From an uncultured Collinsella sp. (lineage in GTDB: Bacteria; Actinomycetota; Coriobacteriia; Coriobacteriales; Coriobacteriaceae): DNA of 41,623 nucleotides. The translations under genes and the position numbers were made by a program. Below the pieces are notes generated by a model. It saw nothing but the letters and a program-made list of their open reading frames with translations, ran no database searches and was not told the origin of the DNA. The stretch's first letter is position 1. The number at the start of each line of letters is the position of its first letter. The DNA is taken from assembly GCA_900756725.1 (NCBI GenBank), contig CAAELJ010000049.1, positions 1 through 41,623 of the forward strand, read 5' to 3'. Below, in pieces: positions 34,831 through 41,623 of this stretch.

Positions 34831-35127
34831 ATGGCATATTATTGGCCCCAGTACGGCATCGCCATCGAAGTTGACGATGACCCATATCTTCTGCCCTTCG
34901 ATGAGGAGGCATTTCCCGATGCGGCTGTCTATCACGTCACCACCGACGTGATTTGCGATCCCGAATCGTTTTCGGCACTCGCCCACCACATCGCCCACAT
35001 CCACGACATCAAACTCGACCCAAACTTCGACGAGCTCATCTACTCGCGACGCCTCATGCTCCACATGCTCTTTGGCGCCGATCCGTCCACGTTCGCGCGC
35101 GTCTATACCACTAAGGATGCCGCATGA
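34831..35127 (+). CDS. Small protein of unknown function (98 aa)
   Basis: A 98-residue soluble protein with no signal or membrane segment. The ATG has GGGAGG upstream. Its start (YYWPQYGIAIEVDDDPYLLP) is faintly reminiscent of the strand-and-acid pattern of DUF559/Vsr-like nuclease folds, but the needed catalytic set is not visible and the protein is too short for a full domain. It is acidic, with several histidines (LAHHIAHIHD). Its stop overlaps the start of the next gene (ATGA), so it belongs to the surface-protein operon. A longer upstream reading exists but lacks a ribosome binding site. I cannot assign a function. Confidence 0.65.
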   Translation: MAYYWPQYGIAIEVDDDPYLLPFDEEAFPDAAVYHVTTDVICDPESFSALAHHIAHIHDIKLDPNFDELIYSRRLMLHMLFGADPSTFARVYTTKDAA

Positions 35128-35633
35128 GCGTAAGGAAGCAGTCGAGCCCCCTAGGGTCAAAACATCGAAAAAGGCTCGGCGTTGTCTGCCTGGCCATCGC
35201 CTGCGCCCTTATCGCCGTCGGCCTATACGCCTGGCAGTCAAAGCCCGTCGCCGAGACAGGTGCCTCGGTCACAGCGGCGGAGGGTAAGTCGCGCCAGGAA
35301 ATCCAGGACGAGCTCGATGCCATCGTCCGCAACAACATGATGACGATCTCGGTCGCACCGGTCGCCCAGCTACAAAAAGGCGGCAAGCTGCGCGTCAACG
35401 TGCAAAACGTCCAAGATAACAAGTTTCCCCAGCGTTTCCGCGTGATCCAAAACGACGAGACCATCTATGAATCGGGCGTGGTCGAGACCGGCAAGACCGT
35501 TGAGACCTGCCCCGCAGGCGACATCAAAGAAGGTGAGGCGTATATCGAGATTCAAGCGCTCGACGCCAAGACCTACGACGCCCATGGCAATCCCACGCGC
35601 ATCAAGGTGCGGGTTGCGCAGCCCGAAGACTAG
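35124..35633 (+). CDS. Membrane-anchored extracytoplasmic protein of unknown function
   Basis: A 169-residue protein: a basic N-terminus, one hydrophobic segment (about residues 19-37), a short linker, then about 120 residues outside the membrane. The latter has alternating hydrophobic residues (QLQKGGKLRVNVQNVQ, RFRVIQNDETIYESGVV, RIKVRVAQPED) suggesting a small beta-sandwich. There is no lipobox or sorting signal. Its ATG overlaps the stop of the preceding gene by 4 bp. The neighbours are secreted or wall-anchored, so a role as membrane anchor of a surface complex is plausible but unproven. Confidence 0.75.
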   Translation: MSVRKQSSPLGSKHRKRLGVVCLAIACALIAVGLYAWQSKPVAETGASVTAAEGKSRQEIQDELDAIVRNNMMTISVAPVAQLQKGGKLRVNVQNVQDNKFPQRFRVIQNDETIYESGVVETGKTVETCPAGDIKEGEAYIEIQALDAKTYDAHGNPTRIKVRVAQPED

Positions 35634-35683
35634 ATCTGCCACCCGTTGCGAAAACGCGCACCCACGCCGCTTTCGTCTGACCA

Positions 35684-35702
35684 TCACGGAAACGGTCCGT
35701 GA
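35684..35702 (+). repeat. Hairpin within the surface operon
   Basis: TCACGGA (35684-35690) and TCCGTGA (35696-35702) form a perfect 7-bp stem with a 5-nt loop in the 88-bp gap before the secreted-protein gene. There is no T-run. It may tune expression of the genes on either side or mark RNA processing. Confidence 0.45.
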
Positions 35703-35721
35703 CGAATAGAAAGGAACGATT

Positions 35722-36321
35722 ATGGACATCACCGGGAACTTGAGCGGGACCAGGGCGCTCGTCGTGGGCGCGGGGCTGATGCTTGCACTCTCAATGGGTG
35801 CCGCGCCGACCCCCGCCCTGGCGGAGGGACGCACTGGAACCACCAACGTGACTATCAGGACCCAAATCGACAACATCAAGTTCAAAGCCCCGACCGTCAT
35901 CCCATTTGTCGCCAAGGCCGATGGCACGCTTCAGGGCCCTTCCGAGAATACAACCACCATCGACAATCTTTCGGCCTATGGCATCCACGTTACCAACATG
36001 AAGATCGGCGCCAAGAACTCCTGGAGCATCGTCGCCGACGCCAAGACGGGAACCGCCCAGAACTCCATCGATTTTAAGGTTGGTCCGGACAAGGCACTCC
36101 AAGACGCTCACGCCGCGACGCAGGAAGCGGGCCTCGACCTTTCCAAAAATGCATCCTTCGACATGGGCTACCAGGGCATCGCCAATGGTACGGACAAGAT
36201 TAAGCTCAAGACGAGCGGCACTGTCGCCCGCGTCACGCGAGACATCTTCCATGTGACTGGCGAGGGCGACCAGGTCGCAAGCATTACGTGGACGGTCGAG
36301 CCCGGTGCGCACACGGCCTAA
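35722..36321 (+). CDS. Secreted protein with a C-terminal WxL-like motif
   Basis: A 199-residue exported protein. The signal peptide ends near ALA-E (residue 34). The mature part is beta-rich: IPFVAKADGTLQGPSENTTT, NLSAYGIHVTNMKI, NSWSIVADAKTG, then VARVTRDIFHVTGEGD and ASITWTVEPGA at the end. The final ITWTV recalls the distal WxL motif of Gram-positive surface proteins (usually TWTL), but the proximal motif is not clear. It follows a membrane-anchored gene and precedes a small wall-anchored one, which is how WxL/Csc clusters are organised. The ATG has AAAGGAA upstream. Its function is unknown; a surface complex part is my best guess. Confidence 0.75.
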   Translation: MDITGNLSGTRALVVGAGLMLALSMGAAPTPALAEGRTGTTNVTIRTQIDNIKFKAPTVIPFVAKADGTLQGPSENTTTIDNLSAYGIHVTNMKIGAKNSWSIVADAKTGTAQNSIDFKVGPDKALQDAHAATQEAGLDLSKNASFDMGYQGIANGTDKIKLKTSGTVARVTRDIFHVTGEGDQVASITWTVEPGAHTA

Positions 36322-36562
36322 GGCGATTGTCCTTGCCGTCATCATCGGCGTTGTAACGTTTGCCCCAATCGACGCCTTTGCCCAACAAGAGCAAGAGCAG
36401 GCTGCCACGCAAGTGACCGTAGATCTATCGGAGCTCGAACGCAGTGGCCAACATGAGCCCCTCGCGCAAACGGGCAACACGCAACAGCTCCTGGCAGCAG
36501 GAATCGCCGCGGCAGGCGCAAGCGCCATCGGCCTTGGCCTGCGCATCAAACGCAGCCAGTAG
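36305..36562 (+). CDS. Small wall-anchored protein with LAQTG sorting signal
   Basis: An 85-residue protein. The signal peptide ends at AFA-Q (residue 26). Then come about 26 residues rich in Gln and Glu, the sortase motif LAQTG (53-57), a hydrophobic segment (LLAAGIAAAGASAIGLGL) and the positive tail RIKRSQ. LAxTG is the motif preferred by class E sortases of actinobacteria, whereas most sortases read LPxTG. So little remains after processing that it can hardly be an enzyme. It starts with GTG overlapping the previous gene by 17 bp, with no strong ribosome binding site, so it probably depends on translation from that gene. It resembles CscD-type small wall proteins in role. Confidence 0.75.
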   Translation: MRTRPKAIVLAVIIGVVTFAPIDAFAQQEQEQAATQVTVDLSELERSGQHEPLAQTGNTQQLLAAGIAAAGASAIGLGLRIKRSQ

Positions 36563-36603
36563 CCGCGAAAATCGAGACCGTCCAGAACAGGTAAGGAGAA
36601 CCC

Positions 36604-38016
36604 ATGGCATCAAAGAACCTTTTGCCCGTTGCCGCGCTCTGCAGTGCGCTTGCCACCGGCATGCCCGTCGCCGCCCTAGCGACACCCGCCGTAGATGTCC
36701 CCTTACCTGCCGTCAACTGTCTCGCCACAAACCAGATGAGCACCATCGCGCGCCAACGCTTCTCGCTTGCGCAGGCAAGCATTTCGACCTCGGGGTGCCT
36801 CCGTCACCGCACGAACAGCTCGATAGTCGTGGATACCGAGCGCTCGTGCACAACGGACGGCCCCCTAACGGGATGCGTTATCTGCACATGGCGCGCAGCT
36901 GCAACTGATGCCGATGGCGATTCCTGCGACGTAGAGCTGCGCCTCGACATCACCCTGTCCGATGACTCGGCGGACGGGGCAACAGTCGCCTTCGACAGCA
37001 CGTTTTTCGAAGACGGAGGAGGTGTATGCCTGGGCTGCGTCCCCTCGAGCGCCGATGGCACGCAGCCCGCTATCTCATTCACCGCATCGTTGAAAATGAC
37101 CAAGGCGGGCACCGACGCTGCGGCGAAAGGCGAGACCCCCCTGATGCTCTACGCGGGCGGCGCAGAAAGCCAGGAGATTCGAGGCAAACAGCGAACCGGA
37201 TCGCTCAGCCTAACACGAGGGACAGATCCCGGTCCTGTCGATATCAGCGCCCAAACACAAGATGTGCATCGCGTCCTCGCCGATCCGGCGCTACTCGAGA
37301 TGGAATGGAGCGGAGTAGGAGCGGTCGGACTCACCCCCTCGACAGGTGACATCGCAAGCGACTCCAGCGAGAACAGTAGTGAAATAACGTCTGCGGGCAC
37401 TGACGCCTCAAGCGATATAACACCGCCATCGAGCGGTCCTTCAGCAACTTTTAGCGAGCCAAGCGAAACAACCGCCGCAGTGGGCGGCACGCAAGCTGGC
37501 GAAAACTTGGACTATTCCATGCCGACGGACATCGACGAGGACAATTGTTGCATGATGGTCGCGCTCGACCGCACGGAAACCGTCGACGCCGCGAGCATTG
37601 AGGTCACCGCTGCCGATAAGCCCGTCCGTAAAGCGGCCATTATCGCATTCCCTAAAATCGTCGAAGTTGTTTTTCTGCCATCGGGCGAGGTCGTAGCCCC
37701 CACCCTGCTCACCTTGCTTGGGGCAAAGGGCACGGCCAACCAAATCGACAACCTCACGGTCGTCGACCCTGCGACCACCGCAAAACTGCACCTGTATGCC
37801 GTAACCTCGGACGGAGGCAAAACCGAGGAATTCGACGGTGAGAACCTCCTGAATAACCGGATACTCCATAAAATGGAAGACGTCTCGTATCAAATTGAGC
37901 TCGAGGGATTTGACCGAGCTCGAGATGCCGATATCATCGCCGCGGCCATTGAGTCCCCGCAGCGACTCATGACGCTGCGCTTCGATTACAGCCCCTATGT
38001 CGTGATGGGAGGCTGA
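36604..38016 (+). CDS. Large secreted protein of unknown function (470 aa)
   Basis: A 470-residue exported protein. The signal peptide ends near ALA-T (residue 26). The N-terminal part (to about 215) holds eight of its ten cysteines (GCVICTW, GVCLGCVP and others), suggesting disulfides or metal binding outside the cell. A Ser/Thr-rich linker spans about residues 245-300 and may be extended or glycosylated. The C-terminal part (from about 310) is beta-rich, with NCCMMVALDRTET and LMTLRFDYSPYVVMGG at the end. No sorting signal or membrane anchor is seen, so it is secreted or held by its partners. The ATG follows AAGGAG. It is the last gene of the surface operon. Confidence 0.75.
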   Translation: MASKNLLPVAALCSALATGMPVAALATPAVDVPLPAVNCLATNQMSTIARQRFSLAQASISTSGCLRHRTNSSIVVDTERSCTTDGPLTGCVICTWRAAATDADGDSCDVELRLDITLSDDSADGATVAFDSTFFEDGGGVCLGCVPSSADGTQPAISFTASLKMTKAGTDAAAKGETPLMLYAGGAESQEIRGKQRTGSLSLTRGTDPGPVDISAQTQDVHRVLADPALLEMEWSGVGAVGLTPSTGDIASDSSENSSEITSAGTDASSDITPPSSGPSATFSEPSETTAAVGGTQAGENLDYSMPTDIDEDNCCMMVALDRTETVDAASIEVTAADKPVRKAAIIAFPKIVEVVFLPSGEVVAPTLLTLLGAKGTANQIDNLTVVDPATTAKLHLYAVTSDGGKTEEFDGENLLNNRILHKMEDVSYQIELEGFDRARDADIIAAAIESPQRLMTLRFDYSPYVVMGG

Positions 38017-38134
38017 GGCTTGGGCACCAAATGCCGTCGTTAATACCACTTATATAACGTATAGGATGAGGCATGACGCACCCTGCAGCCCGTTCTGCTA
38101 CGATTGCCAGGTTGGCATCAATATGGGAGGGTTC

Positions 38135-38851
38135 ATGCCGGGTTTGGGAACGGTCATCAACGTCGCGCTTTTGATTGCGGGCGGACTGCTGGGCCTTATA
38201 GGCGGACGCTTTATCACACCCCGCATCCAAGACACGCTCATGAAGGCGTCGGGGCTGTGCGTTTTGTTTATCGGACTGGGCGGCACCATGCAAAAGATGC
38301 TCGTCATTGACGGGAAAGCGCTGGAGACCACCGGCACCACCATGCTCATCGTCTCGTTTGCCCTCGGCTCGCTCATCGGCGAGGCCGTTAACCTGGAAGC
38401 CGGCATCGAAAACCTGGGCGAATGGCTCAAGCGCAAAACCGGCAGCGAGGGAGACAACGAGTTTACCAATGCCTTTGTCTCGACATCGCTGACCGTCTGC
38501 ATCGGTGCCATGGCTATCGTAGGATCGATTCAGGACGGTCTGCTCGGCGACTGGTCCACGCTTGCCCTCAAGGGCGCGTTGGACTGCATCATCGTCTGCA
38601 CCATGACGGCTTCGCTCGGCCGCGGCTGCATCTTCTCCGCCCTGCCCGTTGCCGTATTCCAGGGAACGATTACGCTGTTTGCCGGCGCGCTCTCCCCCAT
38701 CATGACCGCCGCCGCCCTCGACAGCCTATCGCTCGTGGGCTCTATGCTCATCTTCTGCGTCGGCGTCAACCTCATCCGTCCCCAGACCTTCCGCACGGCC
38801 AATATGCTCCCCTCCGTTGTCGTAGCCGTCATCTACGCGCTCCTGTTCTAA
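38135..38851 (+). CDS. DUF554 membrane protein (YdfK/YqgA-like)
   Basis: A 238-residue membrane protein with about seven hydrophobic segments. It fits DUF554: N-terminal LGTVINVALLIAGGLLGLIGG, LFIGLGGTMQKML, LIVSFALGSLIGEAVNLE, an acidic/basic loop with FTNAFVSTSLTVCIGAMAIVG, and a last helix pair VNLIRPQTFRTANMLPS. The function of the family is unknown; a transporter is usually assumed. The ATG at 38135 has GGGAGG upstream. A TATAAC/TATAGG-like A/T-rich patch near 38051-38062 may hold its promoter, so it is probably separate from the surface operon. Confidence 0.9.
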   Translation: MPGLGTVINVALLIAGGLLGLIGGRFITPRIQDTLMKASGLCVLFIGLGGTMQKMLVIDGKALETTGTTMLIVSFALGSLIGEAVNLEAGIENLGEWLKRKTGSEGDNEFTNAFVSTSLTVCIGAMAIVGSIQDGLLGDWSTLALKGALDCIIVCTMTASLGRGCIFSALPVAVFQGTITLFAGALSPIMTAAALDSLSLVGSMLIFCVGVNLIRPQTFRTANMLPSVVVAVIYALLF

Positions 38852-38878
38852 ATCTATCTACGTAGTGGTATCTCGAAC

Positions 38879-38902
38879 ACCTGTTTGATGCTGTGCTATG
38901 AT
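38879..38902 (+). promoter_or_regulatory. Possible promoter of the terB-like operon
   Basis: A good -10 hexamer TATGAT (38897-38902) lies 37 bp before the start of the TerB-like gene. An approximate -35, TCGAAC, lies 18 bp upstream of it. The match to -35 is poor, so only the -10 is well supported. Confidence 0.4.
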
Positions 38903-38939
38903 ATGAGGTCACCGAAGCTGCGTTAGGAGAGGAGAGACG

Positions 38940-40700
38940 GTGGCCGACCAGGACATCAAGATGCTCATCGAGCGCATTATGGCCGAGGCCCGGACCCATC
39001 AGTCCGCCCGTTTCTCACATGAGGTCTATGCTGACGAGCCGATTCTCAAAACCGGTCGTCAGATGCAGAATTTCCTTCCCGACCAGTACCGCAAGATGCG
39101 CGAGATATCGCGCTGGCAGGATGACCCCAAAGGCGGCGCGGGTCGCTGGCTTTCGGAAGCCGAGCTTTTCTACCGCCAAGGCCTGCTGATGGCCGACTTT
39201 GAGGACGACTGCCCCTACAACGGTACCTTTAAGTCGTACTTTCCCACCTATAACGCCATGAGCGATCGGCAGCTGCGCGGCTATTTTACCTGGCGCGCCC
39301 AAGTGCGCCGCGGAACCGTCGAGGAAACGTCTACGTCCTTTGCCTTCCTGTACCTCTATGAGCTGATCTGCGGCATTGGCGTAGATAACCCACTTGATGG
39401 TTTTAACAAGATCAAGGCTTTTTGGGATGCCTATCGTGCCTTCGAGCCCGGCATCGACCGGTTTGCACGCGTGTGGTTGCAAGATTACGCCGTGTTCCAC
39501 GGGCTCAACCCCGAGCTGCTTCGCGACTCTAAAACCGTCGCATTCGACAACGCCCTCATCGAACTGCGGCGTGCGGCGCGAGACCTTGCGCCCGCGCCGA
39601 CGCCGTCAGACCTGGCGCCTGCGCGTCGCAAGACCTCCAAGCCTACGCTCCCCCTTCCGCCCGACGAGGCGCGCGAGGAGCGACTCATGGCCGCCATCAA
39701 TGCCCTCTCCACGTATAACCTCAATAACTCAAGACTCGATCGCGGCCACCATCGCGATCTACGCCACGTGGCATGCGCCGTGTATGTCCGTATGGCGCGC
39801 TACTATGACACGCACCGAAAGACCGGTATCGTGGCAAGCTTGTTTGGGGAGGAGACGGCCATGCCCTATACCATGTTTGCCTCGGCTGTGTTCTTTTCGC
39901 CTAATCGCCACGAGGATTGCGAATACCGTCTGGACCCCATCCATATTTACCGTTGTCAAAATGGCTTTTGGGAATGCATGCGCATCCACGGCAGCAGACA
40001 AAAAAGTAGCAAGCTCGGTGAGATGATGCGCGCCTGCGACCAACGCCTGCGCCTGGCCCTAGACCCCACCCATCCTCTAAAGGAGGAGAAGGTCCCCAAA
40101 TATCTGGCCAAGATCATCGATGACGAGATCGTGGCATGGCTTTCGTGGGACGCCGCGCACCAGCCTGTCAAGATCGATATCGATTTGAGTCAGCTGGGGC
40201 ACATTCGGAGCGCCGCCGCGCAAACGCGTGAAGCGCTTTTGATTGATGAGGAGCGCGAGGATGATGTGCCTATGGAAGCCGAGGCGACGCTTATCGAGCA
40301 ACCGAACACCGAGTCTGCGCCCAGCATGACCGCCGGACCTGGCGAGATGGTCACACGGCAAGACGAACCCGACGAGCCGACTGTCTCCACCGAAGAGTTT
40401 GGCGTCGTGGCACCGCTCCTCGTGTCTGTGCCCACGCCCGTAACGCCCGCGTCTGCCGAAGCTGCGAACAAACTCGCGCCCGCCGCAGATGCCTTCCTTC
40501 GCGCGCTCCTCGAGCGGAACACGGCGCAGGCCACATTGGCGGTGGCACGGTCGGGCAAGAGTGAGGACATGCTCGTCGATAGCATCAACGAAGCGCTCTT
40601 TGACCTGGTGGGTGACACCGTTATCGAGTTTGGAGCGGCAGGACCGCAGATTATCGAGGACTACGAAGCAGACGTGAGAGGATACCTAGACCATGAGTGA
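38940..40700 (+). CDS. TerB_N/TerB_C domain protein of a probable defence or stress module
   Basis: A 586-residue soluble protein. Residues about 45-220 match the TerB_N domain (GYFTWRAQVRRG, then SFAFLYLYELICGIGVDNP). The middle has a proline-rich linker (about 215-240) and the RLDRGHHRDLRHVACAVYVR segment. Residues about 440-586 correspond to the TerB_C region, after an acidic Glu/Pro-rich linker. TerB_N/TerB_C proteins are not tellurite resistance proteins as such; comparative genomics ties them to stress systems with ATPases and helicases. The GTG start has GGAGAGGAG upstream. Its end overlaps the following ATPase gene by 8 bp, so the two are translationally coupled. Its molecular role is unknown. 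Confidence 0.85.
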   Translation: MADQDIKMLIERIMAEARTHQSARFSHEVYADEPILKTGRQMQNFLPDQYRKMREISRWQDDPKGGAGRWLSEAELFYRQGLLMADFEDDCPYNGTFKSYFPTYNAMSDRQLRGYFTWRAQVRRGTVEETSTSFAFLYLYELICGIGVDNPLDGFNKIKAFWDAYRAFEPGIDRFARVWLQDYAVFHGLNPELLRDSKTVAFDNALIELRRAARDLAPAPTPSDLAPARRKTSKPTLPLPPDEAREERLMAAINALSTYNLNNSRLDRGHHRDLRHVACAVYVRMARYYDTHRKTGIVASLFGEETAMPYTMFASAVFFSPNRHEDCEYRLDPIHIYRCQNGFWECMRIHGSRQKSSKLGEMMRACDQRLRLALDPTHPLKEEKVPKYLAKIIDDEIVAWLSWDAAHQPVKIDIDLSQLGHIRSAAAQTREALLIDEEREDDVPMEAEATLIEQPNTESAPSMTAGPGEMVTRQDEPDEPTVSTEEFGVVAPLLVSVPTPVTPASAEAANKLAPAADAFLRALLERNTAQATLAVARSGKSEDMLVDSINEALFDLVGDTVIEFGAAGPQIIEDYEADVRGYLDHE

Positions 40701-41623
40701 TACCGCATCCGCAGCACCCCGTGTGCCCAAGCGCGTCGCCGCCGTCATTCTCAACTCGCTCAAGGGCGGCGTTGTCCCGCGCATCGGCCTTCCTTACATC
40801 ACCGTAGGGCGCGAGGTCGAAATCCGCGCCCTGCTCACCGATCTGAGTCTCATCGCCGACGGCGGCGCGAGCTTCCGCTTTCTGGTCGGTCGTTACGGCG
40901 CCGGCAAGAGCTTTTTGCTCCAGACCATCCGCACGCACGCCATGGGCGAGGGATTCGTCGTCGCCGATGCCGACCTATCCCCTGAGCGCCGCCTACAGGG
41001 CGGCCAGGGACAGGGCCTTGCCACCTACCGCGAGCTCATCCGCAACATATCGACCAAGACGCGCCCCGAGGGCGGTGCGCTCAACCTTATCCTGGATCGC
41101 TGGGTCGCCTCGTGTGCCGATGCCGACGAGTCTGCCGTCAATGCCCAACTGGCCCCGCTCGAGGAAATGGTCCACGGCTTCGACTTCGCCCGCATGCTCC
41201 GCCGCTACCGCGCGGCCGTATCCGAGGGCGACGAAGAAGCTATGAGCCGCGTGACCAAATGGATTCGCGGCGAGTACCGCACCAAGAGTGAGGCACGCGC
41301 CGAGCTGGGCTCCTCGACCATCATCAGCGATGACGACTGGTACGACTACGTTAAGCTCATTGCGCGCTTTTTGGTCTGCAGCGGCTACAAGGGCATGCTG
41401 GCGCTCATCGACGAGCTCGTGAATCTGTATAAGATTCCCAACGCCATCACTCGCCAATACAACTACGAGAAGATCCTGACCATGTACAACGACACGCTCC
41501 AGGGCAAGGCGCAGTACCTGGGCATGATCATGGGCGGCACGCCAACCTCCATCGAAGACCGCCGCCGTGGCGTGTTCTCCTACGAGGCCCTGCGAAGTCG
41601 ACTCGCTCAGGGCCGCTTTGCAC
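40693..41623 (+). CDS. DUF2791 (BrxD-like) P-loop ATPase, truncated by the window edge
   Basis: The first 310 residues of a protein that runs out of the window. Walker A is GRYGAGKS (66-73), and LALIDELVNLYK (Asp240-Glu241) is a plausible Walker B. The stretches LVGRYGAGKSFLLQTIR and GTPTSIEDRRRGVFSYEAL match DUF2791, the ATP-binding family that includes BrxD of BREX type 2/Pgl phage-defence systems. It overlaps the TerB_N/TerB_C gene by 8 bp (ATGAGTGA). In BREX type 2 BrxD is paired with the helicase BrxHI; a helicase gene is therefore expected to the right. Only the N-terminal part is seen, so its completeness cannot be judged. Confidence 0.88.
   Translation, partial: MSDTASAAPRVPKRVAAVILNSLKGGVVPRIGLPYITVGREVEIRALLTDLSLIADGGASFRFLVGRYGAGKSFLLQTIRTHAMGEGFVVADADLSPERRLQGGQGQGLATYRELIRNISTKTRPEGGALNLILDRWVASCADADESAVNAQLAPLEEMVHGFDFARMLRRYRAAVSEGDEEAMSRVTKWIRGEYRTKSEARAELGSSTIISDDDWYDYVKLIARFLVCSGYKGMLALIDELVNLYKIPNAITRQYNYEKILTMYNDTLQGKAQYLGMIMGGTPTSIEDRRRGVFSYEALRSRLAQGRFA

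Noticed and set aside
38940..40700. Tellurite resistance gene
   Set aside because: TerB_N/TerB_C domains are named after TerB, but no terC, terD or terZ gene is nearby, so a tellurite role is not supported.

Overview
The window looks like chromosomal DNA from a GC-rich gut actinobacterium of the class Coriobacteriia, most likely Collinsella or a close relative. The grounds are the GC-rich codon usage, the gene content (one-chain PurL, KdgT, AzlCD, two Liv binding proteins, an Etf-linked oxidase) and the short, G-rich ribosome binding sites. The genus is inferred from general familiarity; no search was run. I see no rRNA, tRNA, CRISPR array, insertion sequence or integrase. Most of the window reads as ordinary core genome; its right end (about 34.8-41.6 kb) is more accessory in character.

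Layout. Positions 103-7597 (minus strand) hold a housekeeping run: a 1095-residue RecJ exonuclease fused to a RecQ-like helicase, then the (p)ppGpp synthetase/hydrolase Rel, a metallo-beta-lactamase-fold hydrolase and class II fructose-bisphosphate aldolase. A BASS-type transporter (7872-8870, plus) diverges from recJ. CutC and a GalT-like DUF4931 protein form a minus-strand pair (8901-10379). A 324-bp gap (10380-10703) holds a long inverted repeat and several nested hairpins. Positions 10704-17001 (minus) are a complete branched-chain amino acid ABC importer with two paralogous lipoprotein binding proteins (livK2, livK1, livH, livM, livG, livF). Homoserine dehydrogenase and a short-chain dehydrogenase follow on the plus strand (17254-19570), then a monovalent cation:proton antiporter (minus), purL (plus), an EamA transporter (plus), a membrane GGDEF protein (minus), KdgT (minus), the AzlCD amino acid exporter (minus) and an HD-domain hydrolase (plus).

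Positions 30860-34485 (minus) encode an FAD-linked 2-hydroxyacid dehydrogenase, EtfB and an EtfA with an N-terminal two-cluster ferredoxin domain. This is the composition of electron-confurcating lactate dehydrogenase/Etf complexes such as LctBCD of Acetobacterium woodii. Positions 34831-38016 (plus) hold five small or secreted proteins of unknown function, including an 85-residue wall-anchored protein with an LAQTG sorting signal; I suggest a minimal cell-surface complex analogous to WxL/Csc clusters. DUF554 follows.

The right edge (38940 to the end) begins a TerB_N/TerB_C protein translationally coupled to a DUF2791 (BrxD-like) ATPase. This is probably the left half of a stress or phage-defence module whose remaining genes, expected to include a helicase, lie beyond the window.

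The points most worth following are the TerB-BrxD-like module, the surface-protein operon, the RecJ-RecQ fusion, and the structured repeat cluster at 10436-10700.
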